Source: a virus
Reading direction: 5' to 3' (one strand)
DNA length: 28,006 bases
Virus record (IMG/VR): IMGVR_UViG_3300043438_000255
Location: 1-28,006 of that record
Shown: positions 14,078-21,563 of the stretch, piece by piece
How positions within the stretch are numbered: the first letter of the stretch is position 1
Layout: the number at the start of each line of letters is the position of its first letter
Translations under genes and position numbers: made by a program
The notes under the pieces: model-generated
Seen by the model: the letters and a program-made list of their open reading frames with translations, nothing else
Database searches by the model: none
What the model was told of the DNA's origin: nothing

Positions 14078-15243
14078 TATAGGAAGTTGTACCTACCAGT
14101 GCCACGTTTAAGGCTAAAGTTCTGCCAAGCCAAAGCCAAAGCCATTACGGCGTCATCGTGAAAGCCTGAAGGTGCGGAGTACTTTACCCCCGTTGCCGTG
14201 TACATATATTCAAATACTTCTAACTCTTGGCTTATTATCCCTTCAGGGTAGCCAATCTTACCTTGATGAATGGCAGCCTGTAAGCCTTCCATAAGTTGTT
14301 GCTTACTTGAACTTGTAAACTTTAAGCCTTGTATCATTACCCCTTCACGTTGTAAGTCCTCGAGGATAGGGTCGCCAACCCCCGTAGAATCGACAAGGAT
14401 AGGGCATTTTGGCAATCTAAGGATAGTTTGCTTGGTATTGTGCCAATCCATTTGAAAGCGGTCAAAATAAGCCACGTTTCCATCTTCGTCTAACCCTACT
14501 ATTACAGTCCAATCGACTGACTTGGCAAGGTCAATTCCATAAGCTACAATCGGCATTGTTGTTACTGGGTGTATGCACTTTCGAATATGTTGGCTACCAA
14601 ATGGGTTAGCTGCGTTTTCGGCAGGGTTTGCCATATACTCCTGCTCAAACACAACCTCTGGGAGTTGCTTCCTTGCATCGTCTATTTCGTTGGGGTCAAT
14701 ATATGGGTTATCGTATGTAGTGAATTTAAAGCTTTGCCAATCGGGTTCTGCTTTGCTAAACAAACTAAAGAAGTAGTTTTTACCTTTAGGGGTGCTAAGG
14801 AATATAGCTTTACCCTTATAGTCAGTTAAGGTAGGTCTTATTGAGTTTAGCCACCCATCTTCAAGGTTAGGTATAAAGGAAGCCTCGTCTATTACGGCTA
14901 AGTGGAACTTTAAACCACGAAGATTGTCCAACCTTTCGCCAGTAAAAAAGCGTATGCTCCCACCCGTTATGAATGTAATAACTAAGTCGCTTTCGTTTTT
15001 AGAGTATATCTCTAATGGTAATAGGTCTACTATCTCCTTAAAAAATATCTTGCCTAATTGGTAAGTAGGTGTTATGTAAGCTACTCGCTTTTTATTCACC
15101 GCAGTTTCTATGCTTATGGTTTGGCTAATCAAGGACTTACCAAATCTTCTACCTGCCATCATTACAATAAACCTCTTATCGCAGTCAAGTACTTGCTTTT
15201 GCGCTGGGTGTGGGTTATGTAACTTCAAGCCTATTGTCTGCAT
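14077..15243 (-). CDS. terL: Terminase large subunit
   Basis: The 388-residue motor and nuclease that packages DNA into the prohead through the portal. The ATPase part shows Walker A GRRFGKS (31-37), Walker B HLAVIDEAS (114-122, with D119 and E120) and the coupling motif STPKG (150-154). The nuclease part shows D238 in YGIDLAKS, D285 in VDSTGVGD and D363/D364 in HDDAVMALAL. All key residues are present. It is somewhat short for the family, with a compact N-terminus. The ATG at 15243 overlaps the stop of the small subunit gene, so the two are coupled. The stop is followed at once by the direct repeats of the late promoter region. Confidence 0.97.
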   Translation of the reverse strand: MQTIGLKLHNPHPAQKQVLDCDKRFIVMMAGRRFGKSLISQTISIETAVNKKRVAYITPTYQLGKIFFKEIVDLLPLEIYSKNESDLVITFITGGSIRFFTGERLDNLRGLKFHLAVIDEASFIPNLEDGWLNSIRPTLTDYKGKAIFLSTPKGKNYFFSLFSKAEPDWQSFKFTTYDNPYIDPNEIDDARKQLPEVVFEQEYMANPAENAANPFGSQHIRKCIHPVTTMPIVAYGIDLAKSVDWTVIVGLDEDGNVAYFDRFQMDWHNTKQTILRLPKCPILVDSTGVGDPILEDLQREGVMIQGLKFTSSSKQQLMEGLQAAIHQGKIGYPEGIISQELEVFEYMYTATGVKYSAPSGFHDDAVMALALAWQNFSLKRGTGRYNFL

Positions 15244-15653
15244 TATCTATCGTAAGTTATTTTAATCTCACTTACTTCGTGTTTGTTCTCGGACTTCTCT
15301 ACTAAGCTATTCAAACGCTGAGTAATGCTTGGATTGTAAACCCCTGCCATACCCCCTTCGATTTGGTCTTGCCTAATTTTTTTCCTAATATGCGAACAGA
15401 TAGTTAAAAAATCTGCGTAAGCATTATTTGTGTTAGCAAAGTAATGGCTTAAATCTCCTATAATTCCTTTGTCTGCGCAATAGTTTTCAAAGCCTTCTAT
15501 TGTTAAAGGTCGCTCTCTTAATCTATAAACTTCATCTCCGTCTTTACCTACGAAATCGTGTACTTTAATAGGATTGCTTTTGCAGTATTCTGCGTACTCG
15601 TTAAAGTATTGAAGCATTAGTTCTGGTGTCTCTATAAGTTTAAACCTACCCAT
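15243..15653 (-). CDS. terS: Terminase small subunit
   Basis: A 136-residue protein directly upstream of the large terminase and overlapping it by one base. It has the pattern of DNA-packaging small subunits: ELMLQYFNEYAEYCKSNPIK at the start, then YRLRERPLTIEGFENYCADK with a helix-turn-helix-like stretch, and a basic helix (SHIRKKIRQDQIEGG) before the end. Small terminases bind the packaging start site as a ring and hand the DNA to the large subunit. I recognise the family from the LTIEGFENYCADKGI segment common in Bacteroidota phages. The packaging site itself was not found. Confidence 0.85.
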   Translation of the reverse strand: MGRFKLIETPELMLQYFNEYAEYCKSNPIKVHDFVGKDGDEVYRLRERPLTIEGFENYCADKGIIGDLSHYFANTNNAYADFLTICSHIRKKIRQDQIEGGMAGVYNPSITQRLNSLVEKSENKHEVSEIKITYDR

Positions 15654-15999
15654 CTATCTTGTTTTTATAGTGTTGGCATATCCTATCCATTACGGAAAGG
15701 TAATATGTGTTAAAATCTTTGTAACCTTCGTTGTCTTGTTCGTATGTCTTGTATAAGATGCCCCTTAATCTTTGGCTCGGTGTTTTGAAGGTGTCAGGGT
15801 CAGCCTTTAGGTTTTCTATTACGTCTTGCTCTTCTTTACTAAACGGCTCTTCTTTAATTGCTAAGTAACAAAACTGTTGGTTAAGCTGAAACAAAGAAGC
15901 TGCATCTTTAGGACTAAGTTCTTGGGTTGCTAAGGTAAGCTTGATTGTTTTGTCTTTGCGTGAGGCAATGCTTTCTATTTGGCTTGATAATAATATCAT
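15646..15999 (-). CDS. Conserved phage protein beside terminase
   Basis: A 117-residue helical, soluble protein (SSQIESIASRKDKTIKLTLA, then SPKDAASLFQLNQQFCYLAI, then TPSQRLRGILYKTYEQDN). I recall relatives just before terminase in Bacteroidota phages, with no proven function. The ATG at 15997-15999 overlaps the stop of the upstream gene and its own end overlaps terS by eight bases. The segment PSQRLRGILYKTYEQ is the best conserved part in memory. Role unknown; DNA packaging is a guess from position. Confidence 0.72.
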   Translation of the reverse strand: MILLSSQIESIASRKDKTIKLTLATQELSPKDAASLFQLNQQFCYLAIKEEPFSKEEQDVIENLKADPDTFKTPSQRLRGILYKTYEQDNEGYKDFNTYYLSVMDRICQHYKNKIDG

Positions 16000-16217
16000 A
16001 GTATTCCATTAATTATGTCGTTTGCTTCGTCTAAAGCATCTTCTTGGTCGAGGTATGTATCTACGTCTGCTATATGTTTGTTGATTAAAGTTTCTGCCAT
16101 TGCGTAGGTGTAATGTCCTATCGTGGTCATATCGTCTCCATTTTTACCCGTCTTACATACCGCAAGGAAGTAAGCTTTGTGCGTAAGGAGTAACCATATA
16201 GCGTTTAGTTTTCTCAT
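15996..16217 (-). CDS. Hypothetical protein
   Basis: A 73-residue protein (MRKLNAIWLLLTHKAYFLAV, then MTTIGHYTYAMAETLINKHI, acidic end). The first 20 residues are partly hydrophobic but hold basic residues, so a signal or membrane anchor is uncertain. It starts with an ATGA overlap with the 40-residue basic gene and ends overlapping the next start. Confidence 0.6.
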   Translation of the reverse strand: MRKLNAIWLLLTHKAYFLAVCKTGKNGDDMTTIGHYTYAMAETLINKHIADVDTYLDQEDALDEANDIINGIL

Positions 16218-16336
16218 CTACCTTGTCCTCTATAAGCTTTTTCCCTTGGCGTGTGCTTATTAAAGGACTTCTTTGCAGAACCTCTTTTGCGTTTGCCAAA
16301 GCTAATTTTGTTTTTATTCTCGTTACCTTTTGCCAT
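16214..16336 (-). CDS. Tiny basic protein, 40 residues
   Basis: The frame from ATG 16334-16336 to TGA 16214-16216 codes for MAKGNENKNKISFGKRKRGS followed by AKKSFNKHTPREKAYRGQGR. It is very rich in K and R, has no hydrophobic segment and would bind nucleic acid or an acidic partner. It overlaps the HNH gene by 14 bases and the next gene by ATGA. I recall short proteins with SFGKR-K-G and KYRGQGR-like ends beside terminase in Bacteroidota phages. It is shorter than typical gene-calling cut-offs. Confidence 0.72.
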   Translation of the reverse strand: MAKGNENKNKISFGKRKRGSAKKSFNKHTPREKAYRGQGR

Positions 16337-16577
16337 AATTCTTTGCGTGTATGTCTTTTAAAAACTCTTTATATTGTTTTTTGTCTCCGTATTCTATGTG
16401 GCACTTCCTACACAATCCCATTAGGTTCTCAATCGTGTCTTTGTCTTTGCTTCCACCCATACCCCTCGCTTCTATGTGGTGGCAATCTACTGCCTGTGCG
16501 CCACACACTTCGCAAGGAATGAAGTCCGTTTTTTTATACCCCATTCCCTGCAAATAAATTTGTGTGTGTTTCTGCAT
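16323..16577 (-). CDS. HNH endonuclease of the packaging region
   Basis: An 84-residue single-domain HNH nuclease. It has zinc ligands C22/C25 (PCEVCG), the HNH core DCHHIEARGMGGS (31-43, with H33/H34), N51 and the closing LCRKCH (C56, C59, H60). HNH proteins of this size next to terminase are known to assist packaging cleavage in other long-tailed phages. The ATG at 16575-16577 follows a 50-base AT-rich gap after the GIY-YIG gene. All metal and catalytic residues appear intact, so it should be active. Confidence 0.9.
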   Translation of the reverse strand: MQKHTQIYLQGMGYKKTDFIPCEVCGAQAVDCHHIEARGMGGSKDKDTIENLMGLCRKCHIEYGDKKQYKEFLKDIHAKNYGKR

Positions 16578-16627
16578 AGTTTCCCCATTAATTTTCTTCG
16601 TTGATTAATAATAATTGTTTAAAAAAA

Positions 16628-17101
16628 TTAACTATGCAAATTATATTTCAAGTACCTATCTACTGAACTTTTAGATATATTATATTTCAAAGATAAGTCC
16701 TTTTGTGAATATTTTTTTGTACTATAATCTTCTTTTAATTTGCTTATCATATCGTAAGATACTTTATAGATGCCTTTAGTTTTAGATACCTTCCCTTTAT
16801 TGTAACAATAATCTCCGCCATCTGTTGCATTAATTAAATTGCAGCCAATAGTTTTAAATACTTGTATATAATAAATTTCTTTTTCTTTTGCTTCCTGAAG
16901 TGTATTTATTCCATCTTCTATAAGCATTATTTTTATCTCATTACTATATTTTTTAACCCAATTAACTTTATGAAAATTGTGCCTATAATCTTTTAAATGT
17001 TGTTTTAATCTATAATTTAAATCTTTTGCAGTCAAGCCAATATATCTTACACCTAAAAAATTATCGGCTAAAGCATATATTTTGTAATTATTCACTGTCA
17101 A
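16628..17101 (-). CDS. GIY-YIG homing-type endonuclease
   Basis: A 157-residue protein with a GIY-YIG nuclease domain: KIYAL (7-11) and RYIG (19-22) form the signature in a variant spelling, R31 in YRLKQH and E75 in KEIYYIQVF are the likely catalytic residues, and CNLINATDGGD closes the domain. Residues 132-152 (SQKDLSLKYNISKSSVDRYL) are a helix-turn-helix for target binding. There is no ATG; a TTG at 17101 or a GTG at 17095 must serve. It overlaps the upstream conserved gene by 14 bases. Its DNA is noticeably more AT-rich than its neighbours, as expected for a selfish gene gained recently. Confidence 0.85.
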   Translation of the reverse strand: MTVNNYKIYALADNFLGVRYIGLTAKDLNYRLKQHLKDYRHNFHKVNWVKKYSNEIKIMLIEDGINTLQEAKEKEIYYIQVFKTIGCNLINATDGGDYCYNKGKVSKTKGIYKVSYDMISKLKEDYSTKKYSQKDLSLKYNISKSSVDRYLKYNLHS

Positions 17102-17513
17102 TTTGTTTTAACTTTCTACTTGCCCATTCAATGCCCTCATCTCCGCCCCAGGCTAACCAAGCTAATCGACCGCACCCGTCTCCTAATTTTCTATCGCTAT
17201 GTTGTTTATGCCTTGCAAAAGATGCCATTCTTGAAATCGTGTCTCTACTAATTGGTTCTCTATTAGCTAACTGCCTTGCCCTTGCCTTTCCTGTTGCCTC
17301 TAAGCAACTTCCCCAACCATTCTCTTCTGCATAGTTAATAGCTATTTGTGCGTTCTCACTTGCTGCCTTTGGGTAATCAGTATAGCTTTCGGCAAACTTG
17401 CCACCTGCAAGGATAGCCTTCCAAACTTGCATAGCTTTTTCCTCGGTATCGTAGATGCAAGACCCGTTTCCAATCCGATATTTGCCATTAGAGGCGCATT
17501 TATATATTGGCAT
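17088..17513 (-). CDS. Conserved phage protein flanked by two endonucleases
   Basis: A 141-residue protein in two parts. The N-terminus MPIYKCASNGKYRIGNGSCI with DTEEKAMQVWKAILAGGKF is a short module I have seen on other phage proteins. The second part, ENAQIAINYAEENGWGSCLE through ARQLANREPISRDTISRMAS to CGRLAWLAWGGDEGIEWASR, recurs in phage head-maturation proteins and portal- or protease-associated proteins. No catalytic residues can be named. It overlaps the HNH gene upstream by 14 bases and the GIY-YIG gene downstream by 14 bases, so it appears to be the native gene between two invaders, or a marker of the invaded site. Confidence 0.75.
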   Translation of the reverse strand: MPIYKCASNGKYRIGNGSCIYDTEEKAMQVWKAILAGGKFAESYTDYPKAASENAQIAINYAEENGWGSCLEATGKARARQLANREPISRDTISRMASFARHKQHSDRKLGDGCGRLAWLAWGGDEGIEWASRKLKQIDSE

Positions 17514-18042
17514 TTCTTATGTGATTATATATTTTTGTGATGTGGTTAATAAATTCTTTATAGTCCATATCCATTTTTGCTACATTACAAGTTTTGCAAC
17601 AAGTAACTACATTACCTTGAATATATCCTTTTGAACTATCTATTCTGTCAATACCATTATAGATAAAGTTATACTTAAAATTAGGTTGATTATAGAGCAT
17701 ATTATTGCTATGTTCTGTGCCACAATAATGGCATTTATCTTTAACTAATTTAAGTATCTCTTCTCCTGATAATGTGCAAGTTAAACCTCTTTTTATGTAT
17801 CTCTTATTTAACCTGCTTTTTAATACATTTGCACAAGTAAGTTCTAAATTTTTATTACTAAACTCGTTTGTAAAATTTTGTGTTAGTTTACACTTTTTAC
17901 ATAAAGTACCTCTCCTTCTTATTTCGTCTGCTCTTTGGGTACATTCTATGCCACATTTATCACAAGCATAAGTACCAACAGACCTTAATCTGCCTGACTT
18001 ATCTACCTTTGTGTGATAAAATATTTTACTTATTACTGGCAT
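17500..18042 (-). CDS. HNH homing-type endonuclease with N-terminal zinc finger
   Basis: A 180-residue protein. Residues 27-51 hold a CxxC...CxxC zinc finger (CDKCG, LCKKCK). The nuclease domain has C104/C107 (CHYCG), the segment NGIDRIDSSKGYIQGNVVTC (129-148) and C149/C152 (CKTC), followed by the usual MDYKEFINHI helix. This matches free-standing HNH homing enzymes of phages, which spread by cutting alleles that lack them. It overlaps the glycosyltransferase gene by ten bases and the conserved 141-residue gene by 14. The coding sequence is AT-rich compared with the tail genes. Confidence 0.88.
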   Translation of the reverse strand: MPVISKIFYHTKVDKSGRLRSVGTYACDKCGIECTQRADEIRRRGTLCKKCKLTQNFTNEFSNKNLELTCANVLKSRLNKRYIKRGLTCTLSGEEILKLVKDKCHYCGTEHSNNMLYNQPNFKYNFIYNGIDRIDSSKGYIQGNVVTCCKTCNVAKMDMDYKEFINHITKIYNHIRNANI

Positions 18043-19028
18043 AGTTTACTATAAATATACTTTCGGTCTAAATTTATCTCGTCAAAGTTATACTTCTTTT
18101 GGCAGAACTCAAAAAGCTTTTGTCCGCTTTCCTTACGCATATCCGCATCGCTTACTAAATCTCTTATATGTTTATACCAATCCTTCTGGCTTTTAACGTA
18201 ATGCACGGGCATATCTAAGTAAGGATTGACGTGGCTAACTATGGCAGGGTTCTTTTTAGAAGCCGTTTCTAATACCTTTAAATTTGACTTCATAGCGTTG
18301 AACTTATTATCTACTAAAGGAATAATTGAAATGTCGCTATCCGTATAAGCACCCATATATTCCGTAACCTTTGCATAGTTGTATATAGTAGGGTTAAGCT
18401 TTAATCCGCAAGTAAAAGCATCTATCATTTTATCCCATATAGGCTTCTCCCCGTCATTGTAACCTGCAATAACAGTTCTTATATTCATACCTTGTAGGCG
18501 TTTAAACGGCTGCCTTAGTATTTCTAAATCTCGCTCGTGCGTTCCGCTACCGCTCCAAAATAATCTAACCTTGTAATCTTCGGTCTTGTTATCCTGGAAC
18601 TGCTCTTTGCCGTAAGGTAATGCGTTTGGTAATATGTGTACGTTCTTATTGTATTTACTTATTTCGTCTGCTAACCTTTCGTGTGTGCAAGTGCAAAGGT
18701 CTGCAACTTCTAAATAATCAGTAATTAGTTTACCTATGTTATTGTACTTATATCTTAAATACAACAAATGGCTTTCGCTAAGTTCCCAGTAATCGTCATT
18801 ATCGACTACTAATTTAAAGCCGTACTTAGTGCGCCAAATGTCCATTTGCTTTGCATCTATCTCGTTAAGCATTCTATTCATAAGCACAATATCCCAACCT
18901 TGCTCTAATAGTTCGTCATTAAGTACATCGGTAATAAGTGCGTACTCTTTTTCCATATTAACTATTGGCATCATAATTCTATGATAGCCGACACCCGAGT
19001 TGGCAGAAGTTATACAAAGTATTTTCAT
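18033..19028 (-). CDS. Glycosyltransferase, GT-B fold (GT4-like)
   Basis: A 331-residue cytoplasmic sugar transferase. The N-terminal domain begins MKILCITSANSGVGYHRIMM, the glycine-rich acceptor loop of GT-B enzymes. After a linker (NVHILPNALPYG, about 129-140) the donor domain starts with VRLFWSGSGTHERDLEILRQ and ends with EYMGAYTDSDISIIPLVDNK and SNLKVLETASKKNPAIVSHV, where the acidic donor-sugar contact normally lies. It overlaps the next-upstream GT2-like gene by four bases. Glycosyltransferases of phages decorate DNA, virions or the host surface; which applies here is not shown. A direct acceptor cannot be predicted from sequence. Confidence 0.85.
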   Translation of the reverse strand: MKILCITSANSGVGYHRIMMPIVNMEKEYALITDVLNDELLEQGWDIVLMNRMLNEIDAKQMDIWRTKYGFKLVVDNDDYWELSESHLLYLRYKYNNIGKLITDYLEVADLCTCTHERLADEISKYNKNVHILPNALPYGKEQFQDNKTEDYKVRLFWSGSGTHERDLEILRQPFKRLQGMNIRTVIAGYNDGEKPIWDKMIDAFTCGLKLNPTIYNYAKVTEYMGAYTDSDISIIPLVDNKFNAMKSNLKVLETASKKNPAIVSHVNPYLDMPVHYVKSQKDWYKHIRDLVSDADMRKESGQKLFEFCQKKYNFDEINLDRKYIYSKLCQ

Positions 19029-19612
19029 AAGTTTATATAATAAGTTTTATTTCCATTTGTATAACCAGATACATTATTACTATGCAAACACCAGGTCTTT
19101 TGTACTAATTCATTTTTATTGTAACCATAAGCATCAATGCTATTTTGCTCAATATGATTAGCAGTATATTCTTTAATGAATTTCGTATGCAAACCTGCTG
19201 CCCTACATCTTGTACAATAATCTAAATCTATTGCTCCATAAGGGTCAAGTTCTTGATTAAATGCACCAACTCTTTTTATAGTTTCTTTTGTGATAGTAAA
19301 GTTGCCAATTAAATCAGCCGTGTCATTACATGTACTATGTAAAGGAATAGAACAAATACCAATAGTTTTATCTTGTAAAAAGTCATTTCTTATTTGCAAC
19401 CAATTATCAGGTTCTAATATATCGTTACCCATAATAGTTACATAATCTATATTATCAAAGTTTAAATTCCTTAAGCCTTTATTAGTTGCAAATGCTATAC
19501 CTTCTTCATTAATGATAGTAACTATATCAATATGCTTACCTGCATTTTTGATATTCTCAAACAATGTATTGATGTTCCTATCTTTATAGTTTAAGTATAC
19601 TATTGCATTCAT
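19025..19612 (-). CDS. Glycosyltransferase, GT-A fold (GT2-like)
   Basis: A 195-residue protein with a compact GT2 build: a Rossmann-like start (MNAIVYLNYKDRNINTLFEN), the loop GIAFATNKGLRNL, and GND (62-64, in TIMGNDILEPDNW) where DXD or its like usually sits. The later YGAIDLDYCTRCRAAGLHTK (125-144) carries the acidic catalytic-base region common to the family (D129, D131). No membrane segment is present, so it acts in the cytoplasm on a soluble or DNA/protein acceptor, or peripherally. It shares one base with the beta-helix gene and four bases with the GT-B gene. The substrate is unknown. Confidence 0.8.
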   Translation of the reverse strand: MNAIVYLNYKDRNINTLFENIKNAGKHIDIVTIINEEGIAFATNKGLRNLNFDNIDYVTIMGNDILEPDNWLQIRNDFLQDKTIGICSIPLHSTCNDTADLIGNFTITKETIKRVGAFNQELDPYGAIDLDYCTRCRAAGLHTKFIKEYTANHIEQNSIDAYGYNKNELVQKTWCLHSNNVSGYTNGNKTYYINL

Positions 19613-20091
19613 TATCTTATGTTTGAGCCGATTTCTCGTGCAGGTACTCCTGCGTATTTAGTATTGGGTTTTGCATCTCCTTTTACAAAAGCACTTGCAC
19701 CAATCATACAATTTTCTCCTACGTTTGCAAACTGATGTAGAACTGCGTTAAGTCCTATATTAGCACCATTGTCTACAATAGAATGCCCACCTATTTTTGC
19801 TCCGCAGCTTATTGTAACATTGTCTAAAATTGTGCAGTCGTGTCCAATGTGTGCGTGTTTCATTATGAAACAATTATTACCAATGAAGGTGTCAATCTCC
19901 GTACCTGCGTCTATTGTTACAAGTCCTGTAATAACATTGTTATCGCCTATGTATACTTTGCCTTTTTCTTTTTGCCAAAACTTTTTATGCTCGGCTTTGT
20001 CGCCTATAATACAATAAGCACCAATGTAGTTGCCATCTCCGATAATTACGTTATCGCCAATGATAGCGGTAGGGTGGATAAAGTTAGCCAT
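19612..20091 (-). CDS. Left-handed beta-helix acyltransferase, LpxA-like
   Basis: A 159-residue protein with about ten hexapeptide turns (for example IIGDNVIIGDGNYIGAYCII and IGDNNVITGLVTIDAGTEID). The segment KHAHIGHDCTILDN (78-91) matches the LpxA catalytic site, with H84 aligned to the general-base histidine of HIAHD. The end KYAGVPAREIG is typical of sugar acyl- or acetyltransferases. It lacks the C-terminal helical domain of full LpxA (about 260 residues), so a sugar O- or N-acyltransferase is more likely than a lipid A enzyme. It leads the two glycosyltransferase genes, overlapping by one base, which indicates a joint sugar-modification role. Confidence 0.85.
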   Translation of the reverse strand: MANFIHPTAIIGDNVIIGDGNYIGAYCIIGDKAEHKKFWQKEKGKVYIGDNNVITGLVTIDAGTEIDTFIGNNCFIMKHAHIGHDCTILDNVTISCGAKIGGHSIVDNGANIGLNAVLHQFANVGENCMIGASAFVKGDAKPNTKYAGVPAREIGSNIR

Positions 20092-20329
20092 TCTTTTTTT
20101 TATTTTTAGGTTTAGGTTGTTCTTCGTACCAAGTATACAAGCGTTTAATCATATCAAAGATACAATTACCACACCATACTGTTAAGATAAAATCTGCGCT
20201 CATATACTTGCGGTAAATATGCTCGTACATTTTTAATATGTCTAAATCTATATTACGAACATAGCCATTTTGGACTGTATGCCAATTACCAACGTGGTCA
20301 TCTAAAAATTTGCGGTGTTCTATTTCCAT
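20084..20329 (-). CDS. Conserved small phage protein, unknown function
   Basis: An 81-residue protein taken from the ATG at 20327-20329. A frame extends further to 20461, but that part lies inside the preceding membrane protein gene in another frame. The end has SADFILTVWCGNCIFDMIKR and LYTWYEEQPKPKNKKKNG with a basic tail. The pattern WCG-x-C with a following helix is one I recall from Bacteroidota phages, where it is unassigned. It overlaps the membrane protein by ten bases and the beta-helix gene by eight. Confidence 0.65.
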   Translation of the reverse strand: MEIEHRKFLDDHVGNWHTVQNGYVRNIDLDILKMYEHIYRKYMSADFILTVWCGNCIFDMIKRLYTWYEEQPKPKNKKKNG

Positions 20330-20559
20330 AAGTTCCACATTAGTTTTGAAAGTAAAGGTGCTAACACTCCTGGTATAAATACAAACGAAATTATGTCGGT
20401 ACATATTGCAGGTAGTAAATATAAAACTAAACCTGTCCAAGCTGCTAAACAACTCGTACAACTAAAAGGCTTAAAATCTAATTTCCACTTCCTATGAAAT
20501 TGGTGTATCTCTACAAAGAATATTGCAAAGCATATCGCTGCTATAATTATCATAAACAT
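20320..20559 (-). CDS. Small two-pass membrane protein with CxxC
   Basis: A 79-residue protein with a membrane segment at about 2-17 (FMIIIAAICFAIFFVE) and another at about 39-62 (AAWTGLVLYLLPAICTDIIS). Between them lies FKPFSCTSCLAAW, a CxxC motif next to the second segment. I recall small phage membrane proteins with a PF-x-C-x-x-C-L-x-x-W motif and unknown function. The start could be M1 at 20559 or M3 at 20553. It lies in the run of small genes between the sigma-like factor and the sugar cassette. Confidence 0.65.
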   Translation of the reverse strand: MFMIIIAAICFAIFFVEIHQFHRKWKLDFKPFSCTSCLAAWTGLVLYLLPAICTDIISFVFIPGVLAPLLSKLMWNLWK

Positions 20560-20562
20560 ATT

Positions 20563-20784
20563 CTATTTAATTAAAGATAAAATCTTTTGTTTAAATTCAT
20601 TAAATTCAATTTCAGTATGTGGTGAATTATAGCATTCAAATTTAATATCAGTGTTTAAATTAACATCTTTAATTATTATAGTATGATAATCTTTTAAATT
20701 ATTATCTAATATTTTTTGAGCATTATATACATCATCATCTGATGAAAAATTAGGATACCTAACAATAAAAATTGGCTTTGTCAT
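20563..20784 (-). CDS. Hypothetical protein
   Basis: A 73-residue protein (MTKPIFIVRYPNFSSDDDVY, then LDNNLKDYHTIIIKDVNLNT) of mixed alpha/beta pattern, AT-rich. It overlaps the stop of the sigma-like gene by four bases (ATGA) and ends four bases before the membrane protein start. No family is recognised. Confidence 0.6.
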   Translation of the reverse strand: MTKPIFIVRYPNFSSDDDVYNAQKILDNNLKDYHTIIIKDVNLNTDIKFECYNSPHTEIEFNEFKQKILSLIK

Positions 20785-21257
20785 TTGCGTAGTTGTTTTT
20801 TAAGTTCTCGTTTAGTTAGTTTTAGTTCCCTATGTATTGACATATAAGGAATACCTGTAACCCTACTTAGTTCTTTAGCGTTGCAGTTATGCTTAATTGC
20901 ATAAACTCGCAATAGTTCCGCTTTATACCAGTGCATCTTTGATAGTTCATCTTCTACTTTGTTAAGTAAATCTTCGTCTCTATCGTGTACAATTAATTCT
21001 ACTTCTAAAGGTTTGCGGTATGTTCTATAAAATTGGCTTGTATTACTTTGCATCATATTTATCATTGTCCTAACCAAATAGAACTTTAAAACGTTGCGTG
21101 TGCGCATATCAATTAAACGCTCCTCATCCATTTCGCATAGCACCTTAAATAATTCGCTTCTTAAATCGTCTCTTAAATCTTCAGGCTGCATCTTGTCTAT
21201 TGCTTCCTTTAGTTCTCGGCTTTCCCAAAGTTCTAATATGATGCTATTCTTGTTCAT
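20781..21257 (-). CDS. Sigma-factor-like regulator
   Basis: A 158-residue protein with the two-domain plan of a small sigma factor. Residues about 24-80 (PEDLRDDLRSELFKVLCEMD, then RNVLKFYLVRTMINMMQSNT and FYRTYRK) fit sigma region 2, which contacts polymerase and the -10-like element. Residues about 112-155 (AELLRVYAIKHNCNAKELSR, VTGIPYMSIHRELKLTKREL) fit the region 4 helix-turn-helix that reads the -35-like element. Such proteins are known as late-gene sigma factors in several phages. The likely target here is a late promoter, but the one recognised promoter of the structural operon looks like the host housekeeping type. It overlaps the nuclease gene by 14 bases. Confidence 0.75.
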   Translation of the reverse strand: MNKNSIILELWESRELKEAIDKMQPEDLRDDLRSELFKVLCEMDEERLIDMRTRNVLKFYLVRTMINMMQSNTSQFYRTYRKPLEVELIVHDRDEDLLNKVEDELSKMHWYKAELLRVYAIKHNCNAKELSRVTGIPYMSIHRELKLTKRELKKQLRK

Positions 21258-21549
21258 ATTCTTTTAAGGTTAGTTTGCCGTTCTCTTCGGTTGCTATGTA
21301 ACAAAAGCAATTTGCCGTTTTTGCTAAGTTTAAAAATGCTATTTGGTAGCTGCTTAGTTTATCTCCTATTGCTTTTGTTTCGCAATATACCGCTACTCCT
21401 GTTTGAGTGTGAAAGCCTACAACATCTGGCACTCCTTTTAAACCTATGAAGGTTCGACCCCTAACCGCTAAGTTGTTATTGCGCCATACAAAACACCCGT
21501 TTTTATTCAGGGTCTTAATTGCTTCTTTGGTTAATTCGTTTGCGGTCAT
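21244..21549 (-). CDS. VRR-NUC family nuclease
   Basis: A 101-residue single-domain nuclease of the PD-(D/E)xK superfamily. The core is GVPDVVGF (39-46) followed by VAVYCETKAIGDKLSSYQIA (52-71), giving D42, E57 and K59 as metal and catalytic residues, plus Q69 in the conserved helix. The beta-strand NCFCYIATE closes the fold. VRR-NUC proteins act on branched DNA, for example as Holliday junction resolvases in phages. Its neighbours are an annealing protein and replication proteins, so resolving recombination intermediates before packaging is the likely job. All visible key residues are intact. Confidence 0.88.
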   Translation of the reverse strand: MTANELTKEAIKTLNKNGCFVWRNNNLAVRGRTFIGLKGVPDVVGFHTQTGVAVYCETKAIGDKLSSYQIAFLNLAKTANCFCYIATEENGKLTLKEYEQE

Positions 21550-21563
21550 ATTACAAAACTATA

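Noticed and set aside
16578-16627. AT-rich gap as a promoter for the HNH gene
   Set aside because: No TAnnTTTG-type box at a fitting place was found.
20330-20461. N-terminal extension of the 81-residue gene (first 44 residues of the longer frame)
   Set aside because: It overlaps a membrane protein gene in another frame and the ATG at 20329 fits a normal short overlap.
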